This document shows, one piece after another, positions 12,241 through 22,066 of a stretch of DNA of 64,000 nucleotides. Within the stretch, counting starts at the first letter, position 1; each line of letters begins with the position of its first letter. This DNA is from Imbricaverruca yamaguchii (taxonomy: Eukaryota > Arthropoda > Thecostraca > Neoverrucidae). The stretch covers positions 3,281,501 to 3,345,500 of the forward strand of contig JAOTOL010001645.1 of NCBI GenBank assembly GCA_034440575.1. Reading direction: 5' to 3'. The notes under the pieces are model-generated. The model was given only the letters and a program-made list of their open reading frames with translations, did no database searches and was not told where the DNA came from. The position numbers were made by a program, and so were the translations under genes.

Positions 12241-13461
12241 CTGTATGTATACCGTAGTAGTATGCAATGGATGCCTGTATTGGCTAACCGGTGTCTGGAC
12301 TATAATCCAGAAGAGTTTGGCTAGTGACAGGGTAGCGTGGCATGTAGATGGTGCATTCCACGATAGATCGACGAAACATGTTCTATGTTACACCGGGTAC
12401 CAAGCAGATAGCTGAGTAATAATGTGCCCAATATGGGGAGACAAGCTGCTCTTCGGGGACGAAAATTGTCGCGACCTTTGATAGTTGCATGCATGAAAAA
12501 ATGACATACCCCAAGGGATACTGTTACTCGTGCCCAATAGCATCTAAGGAACGGAAGGTACCCGCATCTCTCATGGGATCCTGGCTCCGCTCCTGGCCCG
12601 TTCTGAAGTTTCTTTCCTTTTGAGGAAATTCTGATATAGCACCTGAATAAGAACGCGGATGTATTCACGAAAGTGGAAGCAAAATGTGGTCCTTGGGATG
12701 TTCAGATTGCACCTCACCCGAAGATAAAATTCATGAAACGAATACTCAGATTTTTTTTGCCTAGAAAAGGGCTCGAGTGCGAGTTGCATGCCACGACTCA
12801 CCTCAAACCTAACCTATCTGAACTACTGCCCTGAATAAGTTTAAGGTACCGCCCCTTCGACCACATTCGGCCGTGTCTTCAAAATTTCGCCCCGACTCAC
12901 CACTCCGACAACTATTTTGGTCAAGGTGCTGGGACCGTTCAGAATGTGGCTTGAAAAGCCACATTGTGCCGCTCTTTCGAAATGTTGCCCTCAACCCCGC
13001 TTCAACTATTTTTGGGATAAACTATTCCCAATCCTTTCGACCCACATTCATACCGCCAGTTCGAGTTGCCGTCTCGCCTCTGGAATTCGCCTACATTAGC
13101 AAATTCCTGGATCCGTGCCTGCTAAAAGCCATTTCTCTGGAGTTTCCTCCAGTTTTGTCCGGTTCCTGGAGCTGAATAAGAATACAGGCGTATTCGTAAG
13201 AGTGCATAACACAATTTACTCCATGAAATTTTTAGATTTTCAGCTTCTGCATAACAAGATTTTCCCCCGATGTCCTCGTCCCTCTGCAGTTTGCCCCATC
13301 TCCCCGATCCCTAGCAATTTCATGCACCTTGGGCTGCAGATGGGGATGACGTGTAATCAGATTTTCCCCGTGTTCCCATCTCGTTATTCGTCTCTGTCGC
13401 TTACGAGAAATCTTTAGCGTTACTTGTACGCAATAATTCACATATGACACCAAGAAGCCAG
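12241..13461. other. no gene recognised; faint internal duplication
   Basis: Segments near 12650 (CTGAATAAGAACGCGGATGT) and 13173 (CTGAATAAGAATACAGGCGT) are related, suggesting an old tandem duplication of about 520 bp. No coding signal. Confidence 0.4.
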
Positions 13462-13465
13462 TTAA

Positions 13466-14308
13466 CCCGCGCCGTCTTTCCGGTCAAATCCTCCCACCCC
13501 GTCTCGGGAAGGGGGGGGGCGGTAGAAGACTCCCCTCTAAAATCCAAACTAAGCATCGCACAAAAAACGAAATAAGTGTCATCGGAAAGCGCTCGACGAG
13601 TAGGGTCCGGATCCACCCTCCAAAACAATTTTCCCCCAAAAGTGACGTCACCAGGGGCTAGATTTTTACGACTTTTCACGACTTACATTATGTTTTTGAT
13701 TCTGGGGAGTTCATTCTTGGGGATATATGAAAAACAAAATTTATTTGGAATGAGAAAAGGACAGCGAAATCGACCAGGGCTATAATTTTTTTGGGCCCCC
13801 AAAAACAAAAATGTTACTTTTTGAAATTTCAAAACTTTGAGTTTTCAAGTTTTCTTTAATTTTCCTTTTCCATTGGGTAGAGCAGACCGAGAAACGTTGT
13901 TGGAAGTCAACTTGCCGTAATAAAAATGCTTACTTTAGCCAGAATCCTGTATTTGAACTGCAATTTGGCAAATACGCAAAATTTATATGTAGTCAAAAAC
14001 AAAAAAAAAAGAAAAATTCCACTCGTACGTTTTGTTGCATCCGTAAAGATAAGCAAACGCTGAAAGTTTCATTAAAATATCTGTATCCGTTAAAGCGTGA
14101 CGACTGGTTGAACTTTTTTGTAGGTGACCTCATTTGACCTTGAATAACTCGTTGACCCTAGATGACCTAATCTAAACAATTTGAATCAGCATGTCAAATT
14201 GATGTGGGAAAACGTATGCCAAATTTGGGCGCGCTGCCTCGCGCCGTTCGTCCGGTATCCGCGAAAAACCGGAGGGGGGGCGGTTGAAGACCCCCGAGAC
14301 GGGACGGG
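13466..14308. mobile_element. piggyBac-like non-autonomous element
   Basis: TTAA occurs at 13462-13465 and again at 14309-14312. Just inside, the left end starts CCCGCGCCGTCT and the right end, read on the other strand, starts CCCGTCCCGTCT (10 of 12 identical). A TTAA target duplication with CCC...GGG ends is the signature of piggyBac-type transposons. Both ends also carry a G-run followed by GCGGT(A/T)GAAGAC. The 843-bp interior has no transposase frame, so this would be a MITE-like derivative. Confidence 0.6.
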
Positions 14309-14312
14309 TTAA

Positions 14313-15274
14313 AATGTTAACAATACTCAACTAATCACTTTTCGGACTTTCGTTTCTAACAAACTCCAGAAACCACAATCGATAGCCTAGATCATATGAA
14401 AATATTTGTGCAATCACAACAGACGGTCTTTTGGTTTTCCAAACATAAGTGGTCATTGGCCAGCACCAAAAAACCAATCACACCTCTGTTTGCCGTTTTT
14501 TATCTGCAGCATTATATTCTTGAATATACATTTGTCATCCGTTTGTTTTTGCAGTTCTACTTGATATCGTGGGGCTTTTCACTTGGCAGTGACTATTCGT
14601 GCCCCGAGTCAGAAATTCGACAGGGATGTGAAAGACATGCACACGTCTACGGGTGTTGAATTCTGAAAATTATTGAGGGGGATGAATGCATGAAGGCAAT
14701 GAGAAAGCCCCAATGGATTGGGGTCGCACTCCATAGGATTGCATGTTAAAAGTTAAAATTATTTCTGGAGGAAAAGACAATATTGAGCGGAATTTGCATC
14801 CTGAAAAGTATATAAAAAAGCACATCTATATACGACCATAGAAGTAAATGAGCTACAACGGCGAAACGGAGACGATGAACACGACTCAAGTAGGCGCTGC
14901 ATCGGGCAAGAGGCGCTTCAACGATCTGGTGAAATATCCGACAGTCATACGAGTAAATTCATTTGGGAATATGTTGGATAGAAACGAGCAGCAATGACAG
15001 AAGCGCCGTTTTCCAGCGTCAGTTCTGGAACGCGGGAAATTGAACCATCTGTCCTGTCTGTACTCTGACATCTGACGTTGCGGTTTTCTAGAGTGGCTGC
15101 TACGAGCAACTCCCGTTCACGGTGATTGAGCACCTTGTGGGCGAGGCATGATATAGCCTTGTCAACTTCGATGCTGGCAACCACCAAAGTTGGTTCACGA
15201 AGACAGTTCACGGAGGTCAGAAACGTGGTCGAATTTGCTTCGGCCGAAAGTCACTGCAGTTCTAGTTTTTTTAT
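14313..15274. other. no gene recognised
   Basis: Short ORFs on both strands only. A minus-strand frame at 14945-15211 is unrecognised. Confidence 0.4.
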
Positions 15275-15490
15275 GTGTCCTGTCGATGCTCTTTTAGATC
15301 CATTTCAGTATACCGAAAGACTGCCACCTACGGCTACCTACTGCGGGATCAGGACCGACCAATGTGTGGTCGTTGTTATGTCCCATGGACGGTCCGACAT
15401 TCCCTTCTGGTGTGTCCTCGTTTCTCAGCCCAACGAAGACGACACTGGAAGAGAGGTGTCCACACTAACGATGACAAATCTTCCAGGTGA
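15275..15490 (+). pseudogene. LINE ORF2 C-terminal fragment (zinc-knuckle)
   Basis: The frame reads YGYLLRDQDRPMCGRCYVPW followed by TVRHSLLVCPRFSAQRRRHW. This is the pattern C-x2-C-x8-H-x4-C with TVxHxLLxC, found at the 3' end of I-type LINE ORF2 proteins after the RNase H domain. No reverse transcriptase is attached. A related fragment lies at 33946-34520. Confidence 0.6.
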
Positions 15491-15959
15491 TGGGTCACGG
15501 GTGGTTCAGAATGGATAACTATTCGAGTTTCTTTCGCAAATACGGTTTCCTGGCATCTATCCAGAGAGGTAAACATAGTGAGTGCTCCCTAACGTGAAAG
15601 TGAACCTGGCCGGGACCTGAAACCTAGGCAGACAAGAGCACTGTTATGGGCACTATATGCTCAACATGGTCGATGCGCACCAAAGCCCAAATAACTAAGT
15701 AACGGACCTGCGAGAGACCCAAGTCAGTGACCAGTGGACTGAGGATGCCCGCGGGTAGGTGGTGCCGGAAATTAAAGGCCGACGAGGATCCCTGCATACC
15801 AACGACCCAGCAGTTTCAGGTGTTGGTCCCATGATAACGTTCTGTTAAATGTACTGCACATATTTTTACTTCAGAGCATAGCTCGATGGTGACTGCACGA
15901 AAAACAACATGCAGCTTTGGGACATTGCGCATATATTAATGACATCCGAAAACTATGAA

Positions 15960-16200
15960 CCGGATTTAATTCGTATTTCATCAAGAGCATTTTCGCTGAA
16001 TCACTGGCCAAAAGAATATATTCCACACGCCAGGTAACAGTGAGCGTTTCGCGGGCATATTGTAAAACCATAGCTTACTCTGAGAACAGTACCAGGTCAT
16101 TGGCAACGACGGTGAACAGCAAGGGCCCGAGGGCGTGCCTGGTACCCACTCATCATGTTGGGGAGAAAAGAGTCTGTCCTTGTATGCCCAGTGTGGTTCC
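15960..16200 (-). pseudogene. LINE reverse transcriptase fragment, decayed
   Basis: On the minus strand WVPGTPSGP, then after a one-base shift [11 protein letters not shown], a stop, and AMVLQYARET. These align with the (G)VPQGSPLGPLLF-NDL and YADD motifs of LINE reverse transcriptases. The catalytic YADD has become YARE. At least one frameshift and one stop. Confidence 0.6.
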
Positions 16201-16224
16201 TCGGTGTCACACTGTGTGAATCTC

Positions 16225-16344
16225 ATATGCATGTACATATATGTATATACATATATGTATATCTACACATATATACATATATTTATATATACATATATTT
16301 ATATATACATATGTAGGTATATGTATATAGATGTATATGTATGT

Positions 16345-16420
<76 letters not shown>
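16225..16420. repeat. compound TA/TATG and (GT)n microsatellite
   Basis: Degenerate ACATATATGTAT, then pure TA from about 16349, then GT from about 16390. Confidence 0.95.
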
Positions 16421-16426
<6 letters not shown>

Positions 16427-16489
16427 ATGCATGTGCATGTACATACAGATCGTGACCATCACGTATATACAGCGACGCATTCACGCCGT

Positions 16490-17212
16490 ATCCGTGTGAT
16501 GATGGCAGAACTGTCAAAGGCGCTGCAGCGCATGGATGGCTCACCAGCATCCGGATCTGGCGGAATCACCAATCAGATGCTGAATATAACGCCTAGTGTG
16601 GTGGAAACGCGCATAATAAACATTAGCAACTCACGAGCTATGAGCTGCCACCGTCATGGAAATCTGCGTTCACCACACCCTTGCACAAAAGTGGTAACGC
16701 AAACGATGTACATAACTACGGGCCAATATCGATATTGCTCGTAGTCGAAAAAAATAATTGCGAGCGTGTCGTATGTACACAACTGCTAGATGCTCTGACT
16801 AGTCAGCACCTACTGTGTCCCGAATAGTACGGCTTCCGATCTGGCCTGTCTACCGAGATGACTGCTAGACATATCATCCACGCTATCATCAAGATCGACC
16901 AAGACGAGATCACTCCACTGGACATTCACAACAGCTCAAAGGCATTCGACAGCATGGAGCATAGTTGCATCATGTAGAAGCTCGGAAGGTACGGCGTGAA
17001 CGCTGACTGGGCGTAGCTTTATGGTGGCTCGCAAACGGTGAAGGGTTCTAACCATCTGCTTACAACACGTGGCATGATGCAGGGCTCGATCTTGGGGCAA
17101 GTCATGTTCCTAATATTCATGAATGACTTCCAACAATATATCCAACACGGGAAGATTGTTATGTGTGCCCATGATGTGCAGTTCTTTAACTCAGGAGGGC
17201 GCAAAAATCACA
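16490..17212 (+). pseudogene. LINE reverse transcriptase relic, left part
   Basis: Although broken by stops and shifts, the plus strand reads NYGPISILLVVEKIIA, YGFRSGLSTEMTARHI, SKAFDSMEHSCIM, TTRGMMQGSILGQVMFLIFM and NDFQQYI. These match reverse transcriptase motifs NYRPISLL-KxxE, GFRxxxST, KAFDxVxH, GVPQGSxLGPxLFLIFINDL. At least three in-frame stops. The next motif (YADD position) reads CAHDVQFF. An old, dead copy. Confidence 0.72.
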
Positions 17213-17545
17213 GACATCAGCATGTACATATACATGCTAATATATATGATATGCATGTGTTTTCATAAAGCATATCAGCATATACATACACATGTACATA
17301 TACATGCACACATACATGTGCATACACATGTACATATAAACGCATACATGCATGTGCATACATATGTATATTTACTGGTATATATAGCCGTGAATTAGAT
17401 CCACACATGTATGCATGTGCATATGCATACATATATTACATGTAAATGAAAACATGTATATATATGAACATAAGTGAATACATGCATGTACATCTGCACA
17501 TGCGCATATGCACTCATGTGGATATGTTATCACATACGCACAGAT
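17213..17545. repeat. CATGTACATATACATG-type microsatellite inside the RT relic
   Basis: Alternating purine/pyrimidine repeat of ACATGCATGTGCATAC variants, about 330 bp, placed between the YADD-like part and the downstream part of the reverse transcriptase relic. Confidence 0.85.
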
Positions 17546-18070
17546 GTATATCAAATTTCACCCGACTAACACATGCCGATAACGCAATATCAAGGCGATT
17601 ACTGAACGGCCACTTAAATGCAATCAATTGTGGCTCTTCCACAAATTATTCATCCTAAACGGGCAGCCAAATATTTTCATCTACACTGAAATTGGTATAT
17701 TGTGAGCTTTTGTTCATTATTTCCTCCAGTTATTCTCCGAGGAAAATTTATGCCGGACTCACAAAATATTCATGACCGGACGATATTTTGCTTTGCAAAG
17801 CTGACGTTTAGGATTTACGGGATTTCGTTCCGACGCTTATGAAAAGATAAGGCGTGAGTGGAATCACGAGCGAATCGTCTTCTGCTTACGTTATTCACAG
17901 TACAGTGTCTGTCCAATAATGCCACTAGACTGAAGATAAAACGATCATCTTTAACGCACCTTGATCTCGCATCCAATAACATTGAGACTCAGATGGTGTA
18001 TATCGGGACACCAGTGTGACACTCCGAAAATGGCATTGCCTTGGGATACGAAATATTACTCTGAATACTT
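17546..18070 (+). pseudogene. LINE reverse transcriptase relic, right part (weak)
   Basis: Plus-strand pieces read RLTHADNAISRRLLNGHLNA and, near 17920-18030, NATRLKIKRSSLTHLDL and MVYIGTPV-x-SENGIALGYE. They recall the region after YADD in LINE RTs (short WLxxNGLKxN helix, I-GTPI--S--VKNLGV). The match is faint and the assignment rests on position after 16490-17212. Confidence 0.35.
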
Positions 18071-18409
18071 TCGTTGATTACAACGTTCTTTCTCTCCATC
18101 ATCTGTCTCAGTTTCATTTCCGACTGTAGCCTATTCACAATCCCCTGGGCTGCTCTCCATTTTCTTTCGACATTTTACGAAGGGCGACGGTTTGGAGCGG
18201 CCTGCGGTAAACTGCACCCGTTTACGTCAAGAGGCAAATACGAACAGAGATATGAAAATGTACTGAGCACGAACATTTATTCGTGCCTCCAACTTGCTTT
18301 TTCCCCCTGCCAATGTATTCCTGCTGGAAATGATAGCAATTCAATACCAGAAAGGCCGATATACCTACACACAGACGTACGTATGCACACGTGTAATACA
18401 CACACATGG

Positions 18410-18513
18410 TATATACGCATATATATGCATATATATATATATATATATATGTATAATATACATATATGGATATATACATATCTGCATATATATGTGTGTA
18501 TGTGTGTGTGCGC

Positions 18514-18607
<94 letters not shown>

Positions 18608-18612
18608 GTGTG

Positions 18613-18675
<63 letters not shown>

Positions 18676-18740
18676 GTGTGTGTGTGTGCGTGTGTGTGTG
18701 TGTGTGTGTGCGTGTATGCGTGTGTGCGTGTGTGCGTGTG
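18410..18740. repeat. compound (TA)n-(TG)n microsatellite
   Basis: TA-rich start, then about 240 bp of TG with scattered CG and TATG interruptions. Long Cys/Val and Thr/His frames across it are artefacts. Confidence 0.97.
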
Positions 18741-18748
18741 CCATGCAT

Positions 18749-18835
18749 AAGTGGCACCCGCGAGAATAAAATATATTTTCTGAAACAAACAAATCACCAT
18801 CGTTTCGGCCCCAAGCCTTCTTCAGAGTGACAAAA
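18749..18835 (-). mobile_element. Penelope-like terminal fragment with hammerhead-like motif
   Basis: The plus strand runs AAGTGGCAC...AAATCACCATCG, TTTCGGCCCC, AAGCCTTCTTCAGAGTGAC. This matches both arms of the palindrome at 44036-44254. On the minus strand it gives TCTGAAGAAGGC...GGCCGAAAC, like the minimal hammerhead motifs known from Penelope-like elements. The usual GTC before the 3' stem reads GAT here, so the motif is probably dead. Confidence 0.6.
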
Positions 18836-19081
18836 ACACATATATGTCATTTAACATCACACAATCATACTTTTCAAATCGGACAATAAAGAACATGGGA
18901 CACGTGTCGCACCTCCCGATGGACTGACGAACAACATAATACGAAAAATGTGTCAAGTGCATAAGGCATCATAGCAGAATGCACCTAAAATCGCAGTTGA
19001 CATTCATGGATCGGAATTGTTGCTATTCACAGCGCTGTGTGCATGCAAGGGCACGATATTTAGGTATTCATGTGTGTATGG

Positions 19082-19083
<2 letters not shown>

Positions 19084-19121
<38 letters not shown>

Positions 19122-19180
19122 TATAGGTGTGTGTGTGTTTGTGCGTGTGTGTGTGTTTGTGTCTGGGTGTATCTGCATGC
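19084..19180. repeat. (TA)n followed by (GT)n
   Basis: About 36 bp TA and about 55 bp degenerate GT. Confidence 0.93.
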
Positions 19181-19934
19181 GTGTGTTAGTGTGGAGGTGT
19201 GGGAGATATCCTCTAGCCCAGGTCAGATGGCAGCGGTATCTCCAACTAGTCGTCACCCAACAGGCACGCTATCATCATGCTGTCAAGCTAGCCGAATCAA
19301 GGTGAAATATTCATACATTCCTCTGTGTCAATGAATGTCGCCTCTACAGCCTTGCTCCTAAACTTGTCCTTTCAGTGGGATATTTCCTAGGTCCCGTCCC
19401 ATCGCGGAAGGTGCCCCTCTTTCTAAAATGGAAACTCTTCTCTCGGACGCGAATGCCTACCGATGAGAGCAGGATCTGTGCAAGAAGGAGTCTGATAAAT
19501 TTAACAAGAAAGTGGGATGGATTTCAAAGAGCACAACAGAGGTAAAAGCTTATTGTATCTCATCAAGGCGAATCCCAGGCCACCTCAGATGCGAGGCTTG
19601 CCTAAGACGCATAAGCCGGCGGTTTCACCGGCTTATGGGTCTTAAGAAATAGACATTAGTAAATAGACAGGAAATAGACTTATTACGTTGGAAATAGACA
19701 GCGCCAATCCTCGCTGGCAAAGGTACTCGTGAAGCCCCTATTTGCCGCCTTAGGATTAGTCAGCGATGGTCATGCTAGGAACTCGGGAGACCTTTGGAAA
19801 GCAAGTAAAGCAGGTAAAAGGTGGGCTGGTGGGCTGGTTGGGGAAAAAGGTGGGCAACTTGGATGTGAAATCGTTGTTGCCAATGTGACGATTACCGGGA
19901 AGATGTGAAGCGAGTATGAGACCTAGTTGATGAT
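19181..19934. other. no gene recognised; probable decayed element sequence
   Basis: Sits directly upstream of a Penelope-like RT relic on the same strand and may be its 5' part. Near 19605-19640 GCCGG and CCGGC segments form a short inverted repeat around CATAAG, and a short GAAATAGAC motif repeats near 19646-19695. Confidence 0.35.
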
Positions 19935-20477
19935 GACCTCCAACTCCTTCCGAGGAAAACTCATCGAGCTGGTCGAACTATGTGTGAAATTTGACGCGTT
20001 CGAGGGTGCATAATTTAAGCAGCTAGAGGGGTTGGCAATGGATTCTGCTCTAAGCTCTGGCTAGCCAACCTGGTCATGGATGTGCTAGATGTGGACTACT
20101 TACGCCTCATAATTGACGAGAGTTTCTGGGTCCGATATGTCCATGGCTTTCTGATGGCATTAAACAAGAGCAAGCCACACACTCAGTTCACCATTGAGGT
20201 GGAACGGAATGGGAACTTCCATTTTTGATATGGTAATGGATGGGTCGATGAGACTTCACTTTAGTGTTCATCGAAAGCCACCGTATAGGAACGATATCCT
20301 ACACTTCTATTCGGGGGTTGTATGCGTTCGAAGAGAGAGAGGTGGTGGTACGCTTCTTTTCCTGAGGAACTATATGATTAGCTCTCCCGAGCGCCTCCAT
20401 GCAAAGCTTGTCTTTCTGATAGATACGTTTAGGAATATGAAATATGCTCTTGCATACTCGTCGGACGGTAAGATTAA
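19935..20477 (+). pseudogene. Penelope-like element reverse transcriptase relic
   Basis: Reading across frames gives LIELVELCVKFDAFEG, QLEGLAMDSALSS, LANLVMDVLD, FWVRYVHGFLM, HTQFTIEVERNGNFHF, FDMVMDGSM and FSVHRKPPYRNDILHFYS. These follow the order of Penelope-like RTs: E-GxAMGSPLS-LANLxME, W-RYVDD, I-FTxExE-G-LPFLD and S-YRKPT-TD-YL. The catalytic YVDD reads YVHG, and several shifts and stops are present, so it is dead. A matching terminal fragment lies at 18749-18835 in the opposite sense. Confidence 0.75.
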
Positions 20478-20943
20478 GTCAAGTTAAGTTAAGTAATCTA
20501 CACATATACATGCACCTGCATAACGCGCCCTTGGCATGCACATAGAACGCTGTGGATCGCAATAGATCTTATCCACGAATGTCAACCACAGTTGTATTGT
20601 ATTCTGCTGTGCTTCCTTGCACCACTGACGCATCCAACGCCTTAATTCTCCCACATCGCATCGACAGTTGCGCGATGATCGTTCCCAATTATTCCAAAAC
20701 CATACGGTGATTGCATCGAACATCTCCCCTACCGCGAAGTTCAGGCGAGGGCTAGCTATTACTTTGCATTGCTAAAGTTGAAGGAATAAATGCAATGGAT
20801 CACTCTCGCCTTCCACAAGCATACCGTTTGTTAATGAACCTGACACATTACCTGATAAGCAGATCTGTTGTGTTGCACGAGGCTCGTGCCTGCATTAACC
20901 GTGACCCCACCCGAGCAGCATTAATAAGCCCGTGCGCTTTCAG

Positions 20944-21276
20944 GTGAATTGGACGGTTCCCGCGGCGCCCATGCCGTGACGGTGCTGCTGAGGCTGCCGT
21001 TCCGGCATGCGGGGGCCGGAGCCGGAGCCGGAGTCGGAGCCGGAGCCGGAGCCGGAGCCGGAACCGGAGTCGGAGCCGGGCAGGGACTCAGAGCAGCACG
21101 TGTTCCGTGACCTGAGCAGCGAGCTGGAGCAGCGGCGCACTCGCCGGCGCCTGCAGCGTCGCCTGCGCTCGGCCGTCCACTTCTCCACGGCCTACTTCAC
21201 ACAGTACCTGCGCTACAAGATCCTCAAGATGGACTGGATCAACGACTACGTGGCGGAGTATATGGGGCAGCGGTAG
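20944..21276 (+). CDS. candidate terminal exon, unrecognised protein
   Basis: After a plausible acceptor (GCGCTTTCAG at 20934-20943) one frame reads ELDGSRGAHAVTVLLRLPFR and runs into a hexamer repeat, where it becomes Gly/Ala-rich and stops at 21108-21110. A second frame, one base out of register, gives a Glu-Pro repeat and continues HVFRDLSSELEQRRTRRRLQ, RRLRSAVHFSTAYFTQYL and RYKILKMDWINDYVAEYM to TAG at 21274-21276. Both sides look coding by composition, suggesting one exon whose frame was shifted in the hexamer tract. A start at ATG 21007 would instead give an 89-residue protein. I do not recognise the family. Confidence 0.35.
21009..21082. repeat. (GGAGCC)n hexamer tract
   Basis: About twelve GGAGCC/GGAGTC units encoding Glu-Pro, Gly-Ala or Ser-Gly depending on frame. 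It lies inside the candidate exon. Confidence 0.9.
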
Positions 21277-22066
21277 TGGCATCGGCGGGTCAGTCCAGCG
21301 GAGGTGTGTGACGGTCAGCGTGAGACCGAGTGGTCGCGTGACGCCTGCAGAAGTTGGCTGGCGCCGTTCTGCGGCGAGCAGCCTGAGCAAGACTGCGTCT
21401 CTTGTGGACTCTGACGGGAGTGTGAGGCTGTGGCAGGTCCGCAATACGATCGACACAAGACAAACCCGCTTCCTACCGCGCAGTCTCTGGTGATGGCAGG
21501 AAAACTTGCGACGTGAACTATGGTGCTGGAGATATTTGCCAGTGTATCACACTTTGCAGGTAAGCCGGTGTCCTGGAAAGAATGTTTGTGTTGCCAACTT
21601 GCGCTCAAGCACCATCAAGCTTTGAACACAAAAGGGGTCACTTTTCACCATAGCCTACGTAGATGAGTGTTTTATGTTAGCTGTAGCTTCTAGTTACGTA
21701 TTTCTCCAAGGACTTCTTCCATAGTGGAATGGAGCTTCCTATATTTGGAAAGCTCCATACCATATTCCATATTCCACACGTGGAGCTTTCCAAGTGTTAC
21801 TTAGACCTGCAATTATTTTTATCCTGAACGATCAGGCCTACGAGAGAGGAGTGAAATGGATCGATCAATGGAATAGGTGGAATCCAGATTGAAACCACTT
21901 GAGCATCATCACACTGGAAGGCGTAGCAAAATTCCATATCTGCTTCCATATTGCTGTTCATGTGTATTGCGCACCATGAGCGTAACAGTGCGGCCAAATC
22001 TTGCCAGGTCAAAAGGTTGCGAACCGGCTTGCACTCCTGGCGCAGTGTTTCCGTGCTGTGTGATCG
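21277..22066. other. no gene recognised; small inverted repeat
   Basis: Around 21724-21793 the sequence TGGAGCTT-CC and GGAAAGCTCCA recurs in both senses with GGAATATGG-type palindromes. Otherwise nothing is seen. Confidence 0.4.

Noticed and set aside
18222..18830. Cys/Val-rich and Thr/His-rich frames of 130-230 residues
   Set aside because: Translation of a (TG)n microsatellite.
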